This document shows positions 17,934 to 28,159 of a DNA stretch of 64,000 bases, piece after piece. Origin of the DNA: Pseudomonadota bacterium. Lineage in GTDB: Bacteria > Pseudomonadota > Gammaproteobacteria > Acidiferrobacterales > Acidiferrobacteraceae. The DNA lies in contig JAJYQN010000105.1 in assembly GCA_021794595.1 (NCBI GenBank), positions 26,884 to 90,883 on the forward strand, written 5' to 3'. Each line of letters begins with the position of its first letter. Positions within the stretch are counted from its first letter, which is position 1. The notes under the pieces were generated by a model that was given only the letters and a program-made list of their open reading frames with translations, was not told the origin of the DNA and searched no databases. The position numbers were made by a program, and so were the translations under genes.

Positions 17934-20018
17934 TTGGGTAAAATCACAAAGACGTTCGCGTATGGTCAACATACGGTAAAGATTGAAACTGGGGAAATCG
18001 CTCGTCAGGCGAGCGGTGCTGTCATGGCCAGCATGGGCGATACGCTAGTCCATGTCACCGTGGTCGGTATGCGCCAGTCGGCGCCGGATCGCGACTTCTT
18101 TCCGCTGACCGTGGATTATCAGGAACGCACTTACGCCGCAGGCCGGATCCCCGGCGGTTTCTTCAAGCGCGAGGGCCGACCTTCCGAAAAGGAAATCCTT
18201 ACCTCGCGCCTCATCGATCGCCCCATTCGCCCCTTGTTTCCCAAGTCCTTTACCAACGAAGTCCAGATCATAGCGACCGTGATGTCGCTTGATCCCGACA
18301 TCGACCCGGACATTATCTCCCTGATCGGGGCCTCGGCGGCGCTGTCCCTTTCGGGTATGCCGTTTAAGGGACCGCTTGGGGCTGCCCGGGTAGGCTATAA
18401 GGACGGTCAGTATCTTTTGAACCCCGGGATGGCGGAACTCTCCACCTCTTTGTTGGATTTGGTGGTAGCCGGCACCAAGAACGCGGTATTGATGGTGGAA
18501 TCGGAGGCCAAGGGCTTGTCCGAAGACGTCATGTTGGGCGCGGTCCTCTTTGGCCACGAACAGATGCGTACCGTCATTCAGGCAATCGAGGAATTGGTCG
18601 CCGAGGCCAAGGTGCAGCCGTGGGACTGGAAGCCGGCCGCCAAGGACGAAGGCGTGATGACGAGTGTCGCCGCCCTTATCGGGCCGGACCTCACCGCTGC
18701 CTACCAGATCCGCGAGAAGCTAGCGCGCCAGGATCGGGTGGCGGAACTCCGGGACCGGGTTGTGAACGAATTGTCGGGCGAGGCGCCGAAGCCGCATGCG
18801 GATAAGGTGTTGGCGGCGTTTGGCGATCTCGAGAAGCGGATCGTGCGCGGCCGGATCCTGAGCGGTGAGCCGCGTATCGATGGGCGCGATACCAAGACGG
18901 TGCGTCCGATCACGATTCGTACCGGAATCCTTCCGCGTGTCCACGGATCGGTGTTGTTTACTCGCGGCGAGACCCAGGCCTTGGTGGTGACCACCCTCGG
19001 CACGGGACGCGATGCGCAGATGATCGACGCCCTGGAGGGCGAGCGCAAAGAACCCTTTATGCTTCATTACAATTTCCCGCCATCGTCGGTTGGCGAGACG
19101 GGCCGGGTCGGTAGCCCCAAACGCCGTGAGATTGGCCATGGCCGTCTTGCCAAGCGCGCCGTGGCCGCCGTGCTTCCCGATCTGAGCGATTTTCCCTACG
19201 TTCTACGGGTGGTGTCGGAGATCACGGAGTCCAACGGCTCGAGCTCCATGGCGACGGTATGCGGCGCCAGCCTGTCCTTGATGGACGCCGGCGTGAAGAC
19301 CAAGGCCCCCGTGGCCGGTATCGCCATGGGCTTGATCAAGGAAGGGGACAAATTTGCCGTCCTGACCGACATTTTGGGTGACGAAGACCATCTCGGAGAC
19401 ATGGATTTCAAGGTGGCTGGGACCGCCGACGGGGTCACGGCCCTGCAGATGGACATCAAGATCGAAGGCATCAATCGCGAGATCATGGATACGGCCTTGC
19501 GCCAGGCGCGAGACGGTAGGCTCCATATCCTGAAGATCATGAACGACGCGATTCCCGCCGCTCGCCAGGAGATGTCGGAGTATGCCCCGCGCATCATCAC
19601 CTTCCGGATCAATCCGGAGAAGATTCGCGACGTCATAGGTAAGGGCGGAGCGACCATTCGCGCCTTGTGCGAGGAGACCGGCGCCACCATAGACATAGAC
19701 GATGATGGTACGGTGAAGATTGCGTCGGTGGATAATGCCGCTGGCCAAGAGGCTCGTCATCGCATTGAGCAAATTACGGCCGAGGTCCAGGTCGGTATGG
19801 TGTACGAAGGTAAGGTCGCGAAGCTTATGGATTTTGGCGCCTTCGTCACGATTTTGCCCGGCAAGGACGGACTTGTGCATATCTCCCAGATTTCCAACGA
19901 ACGGGTGGAAAACGTCAGCGATAAGCTGAGCGAAGGGGAAACTGTACGCGTCAAGGTCTTGGAAGTGGACAAACAAGGCCGCATTCGCCTGAGCATGAAG
20001 GCGGTCGAGGGGGCCTAA
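17934..20018 (+). CDS. pnp: Polyribonucleotide nucleotidyltransferase (PNPase)
   Basis: 3'-5' phosphorolytic exoribonuclease, core of RNA decay; 694 residues, normal length. Domains: first RNase PH domain (about 5-140, with [18 protein letters not shown]), helical linker, second RNase PH domain (about 310-540, [25 protein letters not shown]), KH domain (about 550-610, [18 protein letters not shown]) and S1 domain (620-690, [19 protein letters not shown]). The start is TTG 17934, chosen because [23 protein letters not shown] is the conserved beginning and no ATG lies nearby. Last gene of the operon; terminator at 20061. Confidence 0.96.
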   Translation: MGKITKTFAYGQHTVKIETGEIARQASGAVMASMGDTLVHVTVVGMRQSAPDRDFFPLTVDYQERTYAAGRIPGGFFKREGRPSEKEILTSRLIDRPIRPLFPKSFTNEVQIIATVMSLDPDIDPDIISLIGASAALSLSGMPFKGPLGAARVGYKDGQYLLNPGMAELSTSLLDLVVAGTKNAVLMVESEAKGLSEDVMLGAVLFGHEQMRTVIQAIEELVAEAKVQPWDWKPAAKDEGVMTSVAALIGPDLTAAYQIREKLARQDRVAELRDRVVNELSGEAPKPHADKVLAAFGDLEKRIVRGRILSGEPRIDGRDTKTVRPITIRTGILPRVHGSVLFTRGETQALVVTTLGTGRDAQMIDALEGERKEPFMLHYNFPPSSVGETGRVGSPKRREIGHGRLAKRAVAAVLPDLSDFPYVLRVVSEITESNGSSSMATVCGASLSLMDAGVKTKAPVAGIAMGLIKEGDKFAVLTDILGDEDHLGDMDFKVAGTADGVTALQMDIKIEGINREIMDTALRQARDGRLHILKIMNDAIPAARQEMSEYAPRIITFRINPEKIRDVIGKGGATIRALCEETGATIDIDDDGTVKIASVDNAAGQEARHRIEQITAEVQVGMVYEGKVAKLMDFGAFVTILPGKDGLVHISQISNERVENVSDKLSEGETVRVKVLEVDKQGRIRLSMKAVEGA

Positions 20019-20060
20019 GGGCGCCAGGTCGTCAGTCACGCGCGAGCGGGTTTTGAAGGG

Positions 20061-20097
20061 AAGGGCAGGGGGTAATTCCGTCTGCCCTTTCGTTTTT
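20061..20097 (+). terminator. Rho-independent terminator of the nusA operon
   Basis: Stem AAGGGCAG (20061-20068), 13-base loop, CTGCCCTT (20082-20089), then TTCGTTTTT. It is 42 bases after the pnp stop. Confidence 0.85.
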
Positions 20098-20184
20098 GAA
20101 TGGGGGCAAGAGCGAGGACCCAGGAGTGCCGAAATACGGCGCGCTGGCGCGGGTCTCGTCGGTTCTCACGAGGAAGGAGGCAGC

Positions 20185-21213
20185 ATGACCGAGATCCCAG
20201 TACCAAACGCCTTACGCGAAACCGCCATGAAGGACGTCCAGGCCGCAGTACGGCTTGCGATAGCCTTTATAGGCATCGCGGGCGGGCTACTCCAGGCCCT
20301 TGCCGACCTAAAGCACGGGTCGGCCGCCGATATCGCCGCGGCCGCCGGGAAGGATACTGGCTATGTGGTGCGGTGGTGCGATGCGGCTTATGCCTTCGAA
20401 TTTTTGGATGAAGGCGCGCGAGGGTTTGAGCTTACCGATGTTGGCCGGGCGTTTTTGCCAAGCTCCCTCGGCACGCTTATGCCTTTTGCCGTCCAAGAGG
20501 TCTTGACCACCCATATGGCCGAGCGGGTGGTAGGGCTCATGGCGACTGGAGAGCGTCCCGGCGAGTCGGTATTGGCCGAACGCGAGAGCGTGCTGCCGTG
20601 GTTTGGTCCTATGCTAGAGGCCCAGTTCGGTCCACTTTTTGAAAAATCGGTGATGCCCGGCCTTAAGGTCTACGAAGAGGTGGCCGAGCGGGGCGGTTTG
20701 GTCATCGACCTTGGCTGCGGAAACGGCTGGTATCTCTTACGCTTGGCGCGCGCCTTTCCGGGTCTGCGTTGCTTAGGGGTAGACGGGTTCGAGGAGAATA
20801 TTCGCCAAGCGCAGTCTCGGGTCGCCGCCGAGGGCCTCGCGGGGCGCGTTCGTTTTTCGGTCGGCGATATTTACGGCTTCGAGAGTGGGGAAGGCGCCGA
20901 TATCATTGCGCTGAACCGCGCCCTGCATCACGTATGGGACCAGAAAGACGTGGTATTTAAGATCCTGAGGGATTGCCTGAAGCCGGGGGGTTCTGCGGTC
21001 ATCTGGGAACCCCATTGGCCGCAGGAGCGCGCCGCCTTGCGCGAACCCGGTCGGCGTATGGTGGCCTTCCAGAATCTCACAGAACATGTGCAGGGTAACC
21101 ACTTTCTGCGACCTACGGAGATCGCGGAGGCCTTCACGGGGGTCGGTCTCGTGCCTGAGATCTTCTCGTTTGCCGATGGTCGCGAGGCGGTCGTGGTCGG
21201 TAAACGGCCATAA
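20185..21213 (+). CDS. SAM-dependent methyltransferase with N-terminal winged-helix domain
   Basis: Class I methyltransferase, 342 residues. An N-terminal helical/winged-helix part (about 1-110, AVRLAIAFIGIAGGLLQAL, ELTDVGRAFLP) resembles the dimerisation domain of O-methyltransferases. The SAM-binding domain has VIDLGCGNGWYLLRLA (motif I), the acidic LGVDGF (motif II) and VRFSVGDIYGF, then DIIALNRALHHVWD. The start is ATG 20185 after AGGAAGGAGG; the frame before it overlaps the pnp terminator and is not coding. The substrate is unknown; no biosynthetic cluster is adjacent. Confidence 0.85.
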   Translation: MTEIPVPNALRETAMKDVQAAVRLAIAFIGIAGGLLQALADLKHGSAADIAAAAGKDTGYVVRWCDAAYAFEFLDEGARGFELTDVGRAFLPSSLGTLMPFAVQEVLTTHMAERVVGLMATGERPGESVLAERESVLPWFGPMLEAQFGPLFEKSVMPGLKVYEEVAERGGLVIDLGCGNGWYLLRLARAFPGLRCLGVDGFEENIRQAQSRVAAEGLAGRVRFSVGDIYGFESGEGADIIALNRALHHVWDQKDVVFKILRDCLKPGGSAVIWEPHWPQERAALREPGRRMVAFQNLTEHVQGNHFLRPTEIAEAFTGVGLVPEIFSFADGREAVVVGKRP

Positions 21214-21232
21214 GGCCGCCCCTTGGGAATGG

Positions 21233-22195
21233 CTACGGCTCGTTCGTCGCCATATAGGGCGACAAAAAGGCGCCCAAGCGCTCGTCCAGCCAAAAGCGTG
21301 GGGCCCAAGGCCAGCCGCCGGCAATAAACCCGACATGGCCGCCGTGGGCCGACAGCTCGAACTGAATCTGGGGACTCAATTCGTCAGGACTGGGCAGGTT
21401 GGTCGACAGGAAGAAGGGATCGTCGGCCGCCTGAATGAGCAGCGTCGGCACAGCGATCCCCCGGAGGTAGGGGCGGCAGCTGGCCTTTTGATAGTAGTCG
21501 CTCGCATCGCTGAAGCCGTGAAGTGGGGCGGTGATGGCATCGTCGAAGGCGCGGAAGTGGGTGAGCGCGCGTAACGGCGGGAGGCCCTGCCCGAGGCTTA
21601 GGGCCTTGCGTTTGATTGAGCGTTTAAGCCAACGCAACAAGACCCACTGATAGACGCGCGAGAAGCCCCGATTCAGCCGCTCGGCGGCGCTTTCGAGGTT
21701 AAACGGCACTGAAACGGCCGCGGCCGCCAGGAGTCCGGTGCGGTGCCCCTGTTCACCCAGCCATTTCAGCAGCACCCCGCCACCCAGCGAGTAGCCGACC
21801 ACGCAGAGGCCTTTTGGGCTGCGACTCTTCAGATGGCCAATTATGGCGTCCAGGTCCTGCGTTTCACCGCCATGATAGCCGCGCGCGAGGCGGTTTGGCT
21901 CTCCACTACAGCCCCGAAAATGCATGACGACCGCCGGCCACTGCCGAGTTTGGCAGGCCGCCAGCAGCCGGTGGATGTACGGCGACCGCGAGGAGCCTTC
22001 GAGACCGTGCAGGATCAAAACCGTCGAGCCCCCACTTTTCGGTGTGACCAGCCAATCGAGATCAATAAAGTCGCCGTCTGGCAAGCGGACCCGTTCACGG
22101 TTCAGTGGGTGGGAGTGGACGCGATCAATCAGTGCGCCGAGCAGTGTTTGGCAGTGAGGATTGCGCGCCCAAAGCGGCGCGGTGAAGGTCCTCAC
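21233..22195 (-). CDS. YheT-family alpha/beta hydrolase
   Basis: Predicted serine hydrolase of the YheT/EMB8 family, 320 residues. Seen: [11 protein letters not shown] near the N-terminus (family mark), [13 protein letters not shown] oxyanion region, [14 protein letters not shown], the nucleophile elbow [14 protein letters not shown], Asp in AADDPFF and His in SAHGGHVGF. The GTG start at 22195 overlaps the TGA stop of acs (22192-22194), so it is translationally coupled to acs. The substrate is unknown; homologues hydrolyse short-chain esters. Confidence 0.88.
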   Translation of the reverse strand: MRTFTAPLWARNPHCQTLLGALIDRVHSHPLNRERVRLPDGDFIDLDWLVTPKSGGSTVLILHGLEGSSRSPYIHRLLAACQTRQWPAVVMHFRGCSGEPNRLARGYHGGETQDLDAIIGHLKSRSPKGLCVVGYSLGGGVLLKWLGEQGHRTGLLAAAAVSVPFNLESAAERLNRGFSRVYQWVLLRWLKRSIKRKALSLGQGLPPLRALTHFRAFDDAITAPLHGFSDASDYYQKASCRPYLRGIAVPTLLIQAADDPFFLSTNLPSPDELSPQIQFELSAHGGHVGFIAGGWPWAPRFWLDERLGAFLSPYMATNEP

Positions 22196-24168
22196 CGGCC
22201 TGCATCTCCTTGCAGCTGCTTTATGATATCGGGATTTTCCAGCGTCGAGACGTCCTCTTCGACGGTCGTTCCGCTTGCGACCGCGCGCAAAAGGCGACGC
22301 ATGATCTTCCCCGAGCGGGTCTTTGGGAGGTTGTCGGCGTAACGAATCTCAGCCGGTTTGGCGATCGCCCCGATCTGTTCGGCGATCCATTGTCGCAGGG
22401 TCTCGGTGACCCGGGCCTGTTCGTCGGCGGTAGGCCGCGGGCCGCGGGTGACGACGAAGGCGCAGATCGCCTCTCCTGTAATCTCGTCCGGACGCCCCAC
22501 CACCGCGGCCTCGGCCACCAAGGGATGGGCCACCAGCACGGATTCGATCTCCATGGTCCCGAGCCTATGACCGGAGACCTTTAAGACATCGTCGACTCGC
22601 CCCATCACCCAGAAGTAGCCGTCGGCATCGCGTCTTGCGCCATCGCCGCTCACGTAGTAGCGATTTTGGAAACGACCCCAGTAGGTTTCTTGGTAGCGGG
22701 CCGGGTCGCCCCAGATGGTCCTCAGCATAAACGGCCAGGGACGGCGAATGACGAGATAGCCGCCCTCTTGCGGTTTCGTAATGCTCCGCCCTTCCGAGTC
22801 CACCACGTCGGCGAGTATCCCGGGCAGGGCCTTGGTGCAGGAGCCCGGTTTCGTGGCGGTGATGCCGGGGATCGGGGCGATCATATGGGCGCCGGTTTCG
22901 GTTTGCCACCATGTGTCTACGATTGGGCACCGCTTCTGTCCGATGACCTCGTGATACCACATCCAGGCCTCGGGGTTGATCGGCTCTCCCACGGTGCCGA
23001 GCAGGCGTAAACGATCGAGATGGTAGCGGCGGGGATACTCGTCCCCTTGCTTTTTTAAGGCGCGGATGGCGGTCGGGGCTGTGTAGAAGATGCTAACTCG
23101 GTGGCGCTCGCAGATCTGCCAGAAACGCCCGGCATCCGGAGTGGTGGGCGCGCCCTCGTACATGACCATCGTGGCGCCGCACGCAAGGGGCCCGTAGGCC
23201 ACATAGCTATGCCCCGTGATCCAGCCTACGTCCGCCGTGCACCAATAGACGTCGTCTGTGCGAATATCAAAAACCCAGCGCATGGTGAGAATGGCCCCCA
23301 GAAGGTAGCCGGCGCTCGCATGCTGTATACCCTTGGGCCGGCCTGTGGAGCCCGAGGTGTAGAGAAGGAAAAGCGGGTGCTCGGCGCCGAGCGCTGCCGC
23401 TTGGCAGCTGGTGGGCATCCCGGCTACCGCGTCATGCCACCAGACGTCGCGCCCCTCGCGCCAGGAGATGGGATTACCGGCCCGCCGCAGCACAAACACG
23501 GTGCGAACTGAGGGGCAATCGTCCAGGACCTTATCGCAGATGGCTTTTAACCCGATAACGCGGCCACCGCGGTGTCCGCCATCAGCGGTCACGACGGCCA
23601 CGGCCGCGGCATCTTCTATCCGGCCCTTCAAGGATTCGCTGGAGAAGCCGCCAAAGACCACCGAGTGGATCGCGCCGATCCGGGCGCACGCCTGCATGGC
23701 GATCACGGCCTCGGGGACCATGGGCATATAGATCACGACCCGGTCGCCCTGCTTAATCCCCTGAGCGAGAAGGGCATTGGCGAAACGGCAGACCTCCGCC
23801 AGAAGTTCGGAGTAGCTGATGGTGCGGGTGTCGCCCGGCTCGCCCTCGAAGACGATTGCCGGCTTATCGCCGGATCGGGCGATGTGGCGGTCTAGGCAGT
23901 TGGTCGAGACGTTGAGCGTTCCGTCTTCGAACCAGCGATAGTGGGGCGCCTTGGTCTCGTTTAAGGTGCGGGTAAAGGGTGTAAGCCAGTCTATCTCGGA
24001 GCGCGCGAGGCGCGCCCAAAACCCCTCGTAATCCTGGTCCGCTTCGCGGATCAGTTGCTGATATAAGTCCTCGCTCATACCTCCCTTGTGGTTGAAGGCG
24101 GGCGGCGGGGGGAAAAGGCGATCTTCCTTGAAAAGGGATTCAATCGGGTCGCGCGACTCGTTGGTCAT
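22192..24168 (-). CDS. acs: Acetyl-CoA synthetase
   Basis: Converts acetate, ATP and CoA to acetyl-CoA via acetyl-AMP; 658 residues, normal for Acs. Seen: core motif [16 protein letters not shown] (A3), the [15 protein letters not shown] block typical of acetate specificity, the [16 protein letters not shown] hinge (A8), and [11 protein letters not shown] with the C-terminal lysine that is the known acetylation site. The ATG at 24168 is preferred over GTG 24174 because AGGTGG lies 6 bases before it. Upstream of the YheT hydrolase in one operon. Confidence 0.95.
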   Translation of the reverse strand: MTNESRDPIESLFKEDRLFPPPPAFNHKGGMSEDLYQQLIREADQDYEGFWARLARSEIDWLTPFTRTLNETKAPHYRWFEDGTLNVSTNCLDRHIARSGDKPAIVFEGEPGDTRTISYSELLAEVCRFANALLAQGIKQGDRVVIYMPMVPEAVIAMQACARIGAIHSVVFGGFSSESLKGRIEDAAAVAVVTADGGHRGGRVIGLKAICDKVLDDCPSVRTVFVLRRAGNPISWREGRDVWWHDAVAGMPTSCQAAALGAEHPLFLLYTSGSTGRPKGIQHASAGYLLGAILTMRWVFDIRTDDVYWCTADVGWITGHSYVAYGPLACGATMVMYEGAPTTPDAGRFWQICERHRVSIFYTAPTAIRALKKQGDEYPRRYHLDRLRLLGTVGEPINPEAWMWYHEVIGQKRCPIVDTWWQTETGAHMIAPIPGITATKPGSCTKALPGILADVVDSEGRSITKPQEGGYLVIRRPWPFMLRTIWGDPARYQETYWGRFQNRYYVSGDGARRDADGYFWVMGRVDDVLKVSGHRLGTMEIESVLVAHPLVAEAAVVGRPDEITGEAICAFVVTRGPRPTADEQARVTETLRQWIAEQIGAIAKPAEIRYADNLPKTRSGKIMRRLLRAVASGTTVEEDVSTLENPDIIKQLQGDAGR

Positions 24169-24228
24169 GGCCACCTCACACTGTCAGAAAGTCTTGCTGG
24201 TCGTCGGCGTCCGGCCTGCACGGCGGCG

Positions 24229-24831
24229 TCAGTCATGGCGCCTAGCATGGCGTACGAGGGTCGCTGCGATCAAGGCAAGCGCCACGACCACGACACCGAT
24301 GTCGATCCTATGCATATAGGGTCCCAGGGCCTGCCAATGCCGACCAAGCTTTAAACCCACCCAGCCGAGTCCCGCGCACCACACCAATGAGCCGGCCGCG
24401 GAGTACAGGATGAATGGTATCAAAGGCATGCCGCCCACGCCGGCCGGAAGCGAGATGAAGGTGCGCAGGACAGGGAGCAGGCGACCCACGAAAACCGTCA
24501 CTTGGCCATGGCGTTCAAACCAGGTATGGGCCCGATCCAGATCTCGATGCGAAATCAGGATATACCGTCCATAGCGCGCCAGAAAGGGCTGGCCTCCATA
24601 GGCGCCGAGGGCGTAACCGAGGAGCGACCCTATGACGCTCCCCAGCGTACCGGAAAGCGTGATCCCTGTCAGGGTCATGACGTGGGTCGAGACCAAGTAC
24701 CCGGAGAAGGTCATGATGATTTCCGACGGAATCGGGATGCAAGCGCTCTCTAAGGCCATGAGCGCCACGATGCCGGCATAGCCGAAATGATGGATAGTGC
24801 CCAATATCCAGCCGGCGGTGAGGTTGACCAT
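24229..24831 (-). CDS. DedA family membrane protein
   Basis: Inner-membrane protein of the DedA/SNARE-associated family, 200 residues; members transport undecaprenyl phosphate or support membrane homeostasis. Seen: GYAGIVALMALESACIPIPSE with the conserved Glu and Pro residues, a re-entrant hydrophobic region, GSVIGSLLGYALG, the GRLLPVLRTFISLPAG block, and a final TM helix with a basic tail (RHARRHD). The ATG at 24831 is chosen from family length although its Shine-Dalgarno is weak; the frame is open further to 25017. Separate from acs by 60 bases, same strand. Confidence 0.88.
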   Translation of the reverse strand: MVNLTAGWILGTIHHFGYAGIVALMALESACIPIPSEIIMTFSGYLVSTHVMTLTGITLSGTLGSVIGSLLGYALGAYGGQPFLARYGRYILISHRDLDRAHTWFERHGQVTVFVGRLLPVLRTFISLPAGVGGMPLIPFILYSAAGSLVWCAGLGWVGLKLGRHWQALGPYMHRIDIGVVVVALALIAATLVRHARRHD

Positions 24832-25098
24832 GTGGGTGATCACAATCGCGATCCAGGGTGTCGGGGCATGTCCAAGGCCCGCCGGCGGGCGAACCCTTCG
24901 TGGCGCAGACGAGGTCTCGTCTTTGGTGCTGGGGAAGGGCGGCTCGCCGATCGTCTGCGGATGGGATGGGGTAGCCCAAGAGGGGTCGCGCACGGCGTGC
25001 GCGGACGCAAGGACCAAGGACTGTGACCGTGACCCCCCTGAAGCGGGTCGGGATGACCCGCGCCGAGGTCGCGGGTCCGTCGCGGGACTCCCATGTGT

Positions 25099-25539
25099 CT
25101 AAGCCATTTGCTTTTCGCGTATTTCGTCTAGGGTCTTGCAATCAATACATAAGGTCGCGGTAGGACGGGCCTCAAGCCTTTGCACGCCGATCTCGACCCC
25201 GCAGTTTTCGCAGTAGCCGTAGTCGTCGGCATCGATCTTGGCCACGGCCTCCTCGATCTTTTTGATCAATTTGCGTTCCCGTTCGCGGTTGCGTAGCTCA
25301 AGCGACATGTCTGTTTCTTGGCTCGCGCGGTCGTTCGGATCCGGGTGGTTGGCGGTTTCGTCCTGCATCGCGTGCATAGTGCGCGAAACCTCCTGCATCA
25401 GTTCCGCCTTCCAGGCAAGCAGAACCTTGCGGAAGTGGTCCCGTTGCCGGGTATTCATGTATTCTTCGCCCTCGGCGACGAGGTAGGGCTTAATACCGTG
25501 CAGTAGAGCCTGAACTTCCTTCTTTTTCGTGACCGCCAT
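25099..25539 (-). CDS. dksA: RNA polymerase-binding transcription factor DksA
   Basis: Binds the RNA polymerase secondary channel and potentiates ppGpp; 146 residues. Seen: N-terminal basic segment, a coiled-coil hairpin (about 30-105) with the tip DPNDRASQE (DxxDxA motif) and the C4 zinc finger CENCGVEIG ... CIDCK. AGGAG precedes ATG 25539. The gene is divergent from cbbY. Confidence 0.96.
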   Translation of the reverse strand: MAVTKKKEVQALLHGIKPYLVAEGEEYMNTRQRDHFRKVLLAWKAELMQEVSRTMHAMQDETANHPDPNDRASQETDMSLELRNRERERKLIKKIEEAVAKIDADDYGYCENCGVEIGVQRLEARPTATLCIDCKTLDEIREKQMA

Positions 25540-25587
25540 GGGTGACTCCTGCGCTCGAGACGATTGGGGCTTGCGAGCAAGCGCGAA

Positions 25588-25616
25588 TCTATACCAGAAA
25601 GCTTACGGGGGCGCAA
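25588..25616 (-). promoter_or_regulatory. Possible dksA promoter
   Basis: Read on the minus strand: TTGCGC (25616-25611), 17-base spacer, TATAGA (25593-25588), about 50 bases before the dksA start. The -10 is good and the -35 is weak, so this is a tentative call. Confidence 0.4.
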
Positions 25617-25672
25617 GAAAGGCGCCGACAGGCGGACGCCATATCATATGAGTAATAGCTAAGGGGCTAGGG

Positions 25673-26437
25673 ATGTTGAAGGCACTGATTTTCGATGTTG
25701 ACGGTACGCTCGCTGATACCGAGCGCGATGGCCACCGCGTGGCCTTCAATCAAGCGTTCGCCGCCGAGGGGCTGCCGATCGTGTGGGACGAGGCGCTGTA
25801 CGGTGACTTGCTTTTCGTGACCGGCGGTAAGGAGCGTCTCACCTATTTCTTTACTCATACCCGGCCCGATCTGCGCCCACCCGGGGATTTGCTGCCGATC
25901 GTGCAGCGCCTCCATGCCCTGAAAACCAAAATCTACGGCCAGCTTCTCGGCGCCGGTGCGATCCCTTTGCGTCCCGGCGTGCTGCGTCTCGTGCGCGAGG
26001 CGCGGGCCGAGGGTCTGCGGCTTGCCATCGCCACGACCACCACCCCTGAGAACCTGGAGCCGATCTGGAAGGCCATGGGGCCCGATGCCCGCAGTTGGTT
26101 TCAATCGGTGGCGGCGGGCGACTGCGTGCCGGCCAAGAAGCCATCGCCCGACGTCTACGAGTATGTTCTTGCAGAGCTCGGTCTCACGGCTGATGAGTGC
26201 CTAGCCTTCGAGGATTCGGAGAACGGGCTGCGCGCGGCCAGAGGGGCCGGGCTTAAGACTATCGTGACGGTGACCGACTATACCAAAGCTCAGAACCTGA
26301 CGGACGCGCTCCTCGTAGTAGATCACCTGGGCGAGCCGGATCGGCCACTGACCCGCAGGAGTGGCGTGCCTTTCACGAGCCCTTATGTGGACGTGCGGGC
26401 CTTGCGAGCCTTATCCGAGATGCGCGGGCGAGAGTAG
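25673..26437 (+). CDS. cbbY: CbbY-family HAD phosphatase
   Basis: HAD hydrolase, 254 residues, with a CbbY-like sequence. CbbY of autotrophs removes phosphate from xylulose-1,5-bisphosphate, an inhibitor of RuBisCO. Seen: [23 protein letters not shown] with nucleophile Asp and the DTE cap-domain start, [12 protein letters not shown] in the cap, [11 protein letters not shown] (motif II), [11 protein letters not shown] (Lys, motif III) and [17 protein letters not shown] (motif IV). No cbb gene is adjacent, so the link to carbon fixation is from family only. ATG 25673 follows AAGGGG. Confidence 0.82.
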   Translation: MLKALIFDVDGTLADTERDGHRVAFNQAFAAEGLPIVWDEALYGDLLFVTGGKERLTYFFTHTRPDLRPPGDLLPIVQRLHALKTKIYGQLLGAGAIPLRPGVLRLVREARAEGLRLAIATTTTPENLEPIWKAMGPDARSWFQSVAAGDCVPAKKPSPDVYEYVLAELGLTADECLAFEDSENGLRAARGAGLKTIVTVTDYTKAQNLTDALLVVDHLGEPDRPLTRRSGVPFTSPYVDVRALRALSEMRGRE

Positions 26438-26444
26438 GATTTTT

Positions 26445-26819
26445 ATGGAAATCTTCAAAACGTTTAAGATTGAGGCGGCGCACCGGCTCCCGCACTTGCC
26501 CGAGGGCCACAAGTGCAGTCGTTTGCACGGCCATTCGTTCCAGATCGATCTCCATGTGCGGGGCGCGGTCGATGAGCATCTCGGATGGGTTCAGGATTTT
26601 GCCGAGATCTCGGCGGCGTTTCGGCCGGTTTTCGAGGACCTGGATCATCGTTACCTAAACGATATCGACGGGCTCTCGAACCCGACTAGCGAGCGCTTGG
26701 CCCAGTATGTGTGGAATCGCCTGATCGCGCAGGTGCCGGGGCTTTACCGGGTCGTTATCCACGAGACGTGTACCGCCGGTTGCATCTATGAAGGGCCGGT
26801 GTCAGAGGAGGAAGGCTAG
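26445..26819 (+). CDS. queD: 6-carboxy-5,6,7,8-tetrahydropterin synthase QueD
   Basis: Second step of queuosine/7-deazaguanine synthesis from dihydroneopterin triphosphate; 124 residues. Seen: [26 protein letters not shown] with the three zinc-binding histidines and the catalytic Cys, [18 protein letters not shown] and [12 protein letters not shown], then [14 protein letters not shown]. It starts 7 bases after the cbbY stop, so they probably share an mRNA. Its last 18 bases overlap the 3' end of the convergent HAD phosphatase gene. Confidence 0.94.
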   Translation: MEIFKTFKIEAAHRLPHLPEGHKCSRLHGHSFQIDLHVRGAVDEHLGWVQDFAEISAAFRPVFEDLDHRYLNDIDGLSNPTSERLAQYVWNRLIAQVPGLYRVVIHETCTAGCIYEGPVSEEEG

Positions 26820-27449
26820 GAGGTCGCCGGGCGCCGACAAAAGCCCGTCCGCGCCCCACGATTGGGCCTCTTGTGCCGATGCGTAACCAAAGGCCGCTGC
26901 CAGCGCGGGCATGCCGGCGCGTCTGGCGGCGATGATGTCCCCCGAGTCGTCCCCTATGTAGACGCAGCGGCCAGGCTCAAGGCCGAGGCGTTGGCAGGCA
27001 CAGAGCAGGGGGTCTGGGTGGGGCTTTGGGCGCGCTGCCGTGTCGCCCCCGACAAGACAAGCGCTGGCGTCTTCGAGTCCCAAGGCCTTGATCACGCGCC
27101 GAGCGAGGGCCTCGGGCTTATTGGTGACGATACCCCACGGGAGACCTTGGGCGGCGAGCACTTGCAGCACCATCGCCATGCCGGGGGTCAGTACCGTAGC
27201 CTGGCCTATGAGCCGGTGGTAATGATCGAGGAAGGCCGTCCGGGTCTTTTCATAAAGATCGTCGCGGGGTGTCATGCCAAGCCCCAGAGACAAAAGCGCC
27301 TCGGTGCCCACCGCAGTCGCCTTTCTGACGTCGGCGACCGCCAAAGGCGGTAATCCGGGGTCGCGTACGGCCTGTAAGGCCAAGGCCAGATCCGGTGCCG
27401 TGTCGGCAAGCGTTCCGTCTAAATCAAAGAGGACGGCGTCGACCTTCAC
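26802..27449 (-). CDS. HAD phosphatase (MupP or Gph type)
   Basis: HAD-family sugar-phosphate phosphatase, 215 residues. Seen: [46 protein letters not shown] and [18 protein letters not shown], plus [16 protein letters not shown]. Automatic calls would be phosphoglycolate phosphatase (gph). However, the order mtaD-ubiG-HAD phosphatase is that of Pseudomonas, where this gene is MupP, the N-acetylmuramate-6-phosphate phosphatase of cell-wall recycling. Both are possible. GTG 27449 overlaps the ubiG TGA (27446-27448) and is preferred to the upstream GTG 27470. Confidence 0.85.
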   Translation of the reverse strand: MKVDAVLFDLDGTLADTAPDLALALQAVRDPGLPPLAVADVRKATAVGTEALLSLGLGMTPRDDLYEKTRTAFLDHYHRLIGQATVLTPGMAMVLQVLAAQGLPWGIVTNKPEALARRVIKALGLEDASACLVGGDTAARPKPHPDPLLCACQRLGLEPGRCVYIGDDSGDIIAARRAGMPALAAAFGYASAQEAQSWGADGLLSAPGDLLAFLL

Positions 27450-28159
27450 GCGTTTTCGCGCTGCGCGCACACGAGGTAGTTGACGTCGATGTCGGGGCTG
27501 AGCGAGTAGTGGTCGATAAACGGCAGGTAACGGACCCCGCGCGTGAGAAGGGTCGTGAGGTGGGCGTCGCGCATCCAGGAGGCCAGCTCCGAGGGGCGAA
27601 TAAAGCGCCCGTATTCGTGGGTGCCGCGCGGCAGAAGGTTGAGTAAATATTCAGCGCCCACCACTGCCAGTATCCAGGCCTTAGGGGTCCGGTTGATAGT
27701 CGAGAAAAACACATGACCGCCGGGCTTGACGAGGCTTGCGCAGGCGCGCACGACCGAGACTGGGTCGGGGACGTGTTCTAACATCTCAAGACACGTGACG
27801 ACATCGAAAAGCGGCTCCTCTTGATGTTGCGCCAGGTCCTCGACGGCGGTCTCTCGGTAATCGATCGCGAGGCCGTTTTCCGCCGCATGCAGGCGCGCCA
27901 CGAGCAGCGCCTCGTGCGCCAAGTCGATCCCGGTCACGCGGGCCCCGGCTTGCGCTAGGCTCTCGCTCAAAAGGCCGCCACCGCAGCCGACGTCCAACAC
28001 CCGTTGATCGACTAAAGGGGTCTGATTTTTGATGAACTGAAGCCGGAGGGGGTTCATTCCATGAAGCGTTTTGAGGGGGCCGTTTGGGTCCCACCACGTA
28101 CTGGCCACGGCCTCGAATCGCTGAAGCTCTTGTGGGTCGGCGTTGTGAGTGGCTGTCAT
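27446..28159 (-). CDS. ubiG: Ubiquinone biosynthesis O-methyltransferase UbiG
   Basis: SAM-dependent enzyme for both O-methylation steps of ubiquinone synthesis, acting at the inner membrane; 237 residues. Seen: QRFEAVASTWWDPNGPLKTLHGMNPLRL (family N-terminus), VLDVGCGGGLLSESLA (motif I), VTGIDLAHEAL, VTCLEMLEHVPDP and GHVFFSTINRTPKAW. Middle gene of the mtaD-ubiG-phosphatase operon, with 4-base overlaps on both sides (ATGA and GTGA). It supplies the quinone used by the nuo-encoded complex. Confidence 0.96.
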   Translation of the reverse strand: MTATHNADPQELQRFEAVASTWWDPNGPLKTLHGMNPLRLQFIKNQTPLVDQRVLDVGCGGGLLSESLAQAGARVTGIDLAHEALLVARLHAAENGLAIDYRETAVEDLAQHQEEPLFDVVTCLEMLEHVPDPVSVVRACASLVKPGGHVFFSTINRTPKAWILAVVGAEYLLNLLPRGTHEYGRFIRPSELASWMRDAHLTTLLTRGVRYLPFIDHYSLSPDIDVNYLVCAQRENA

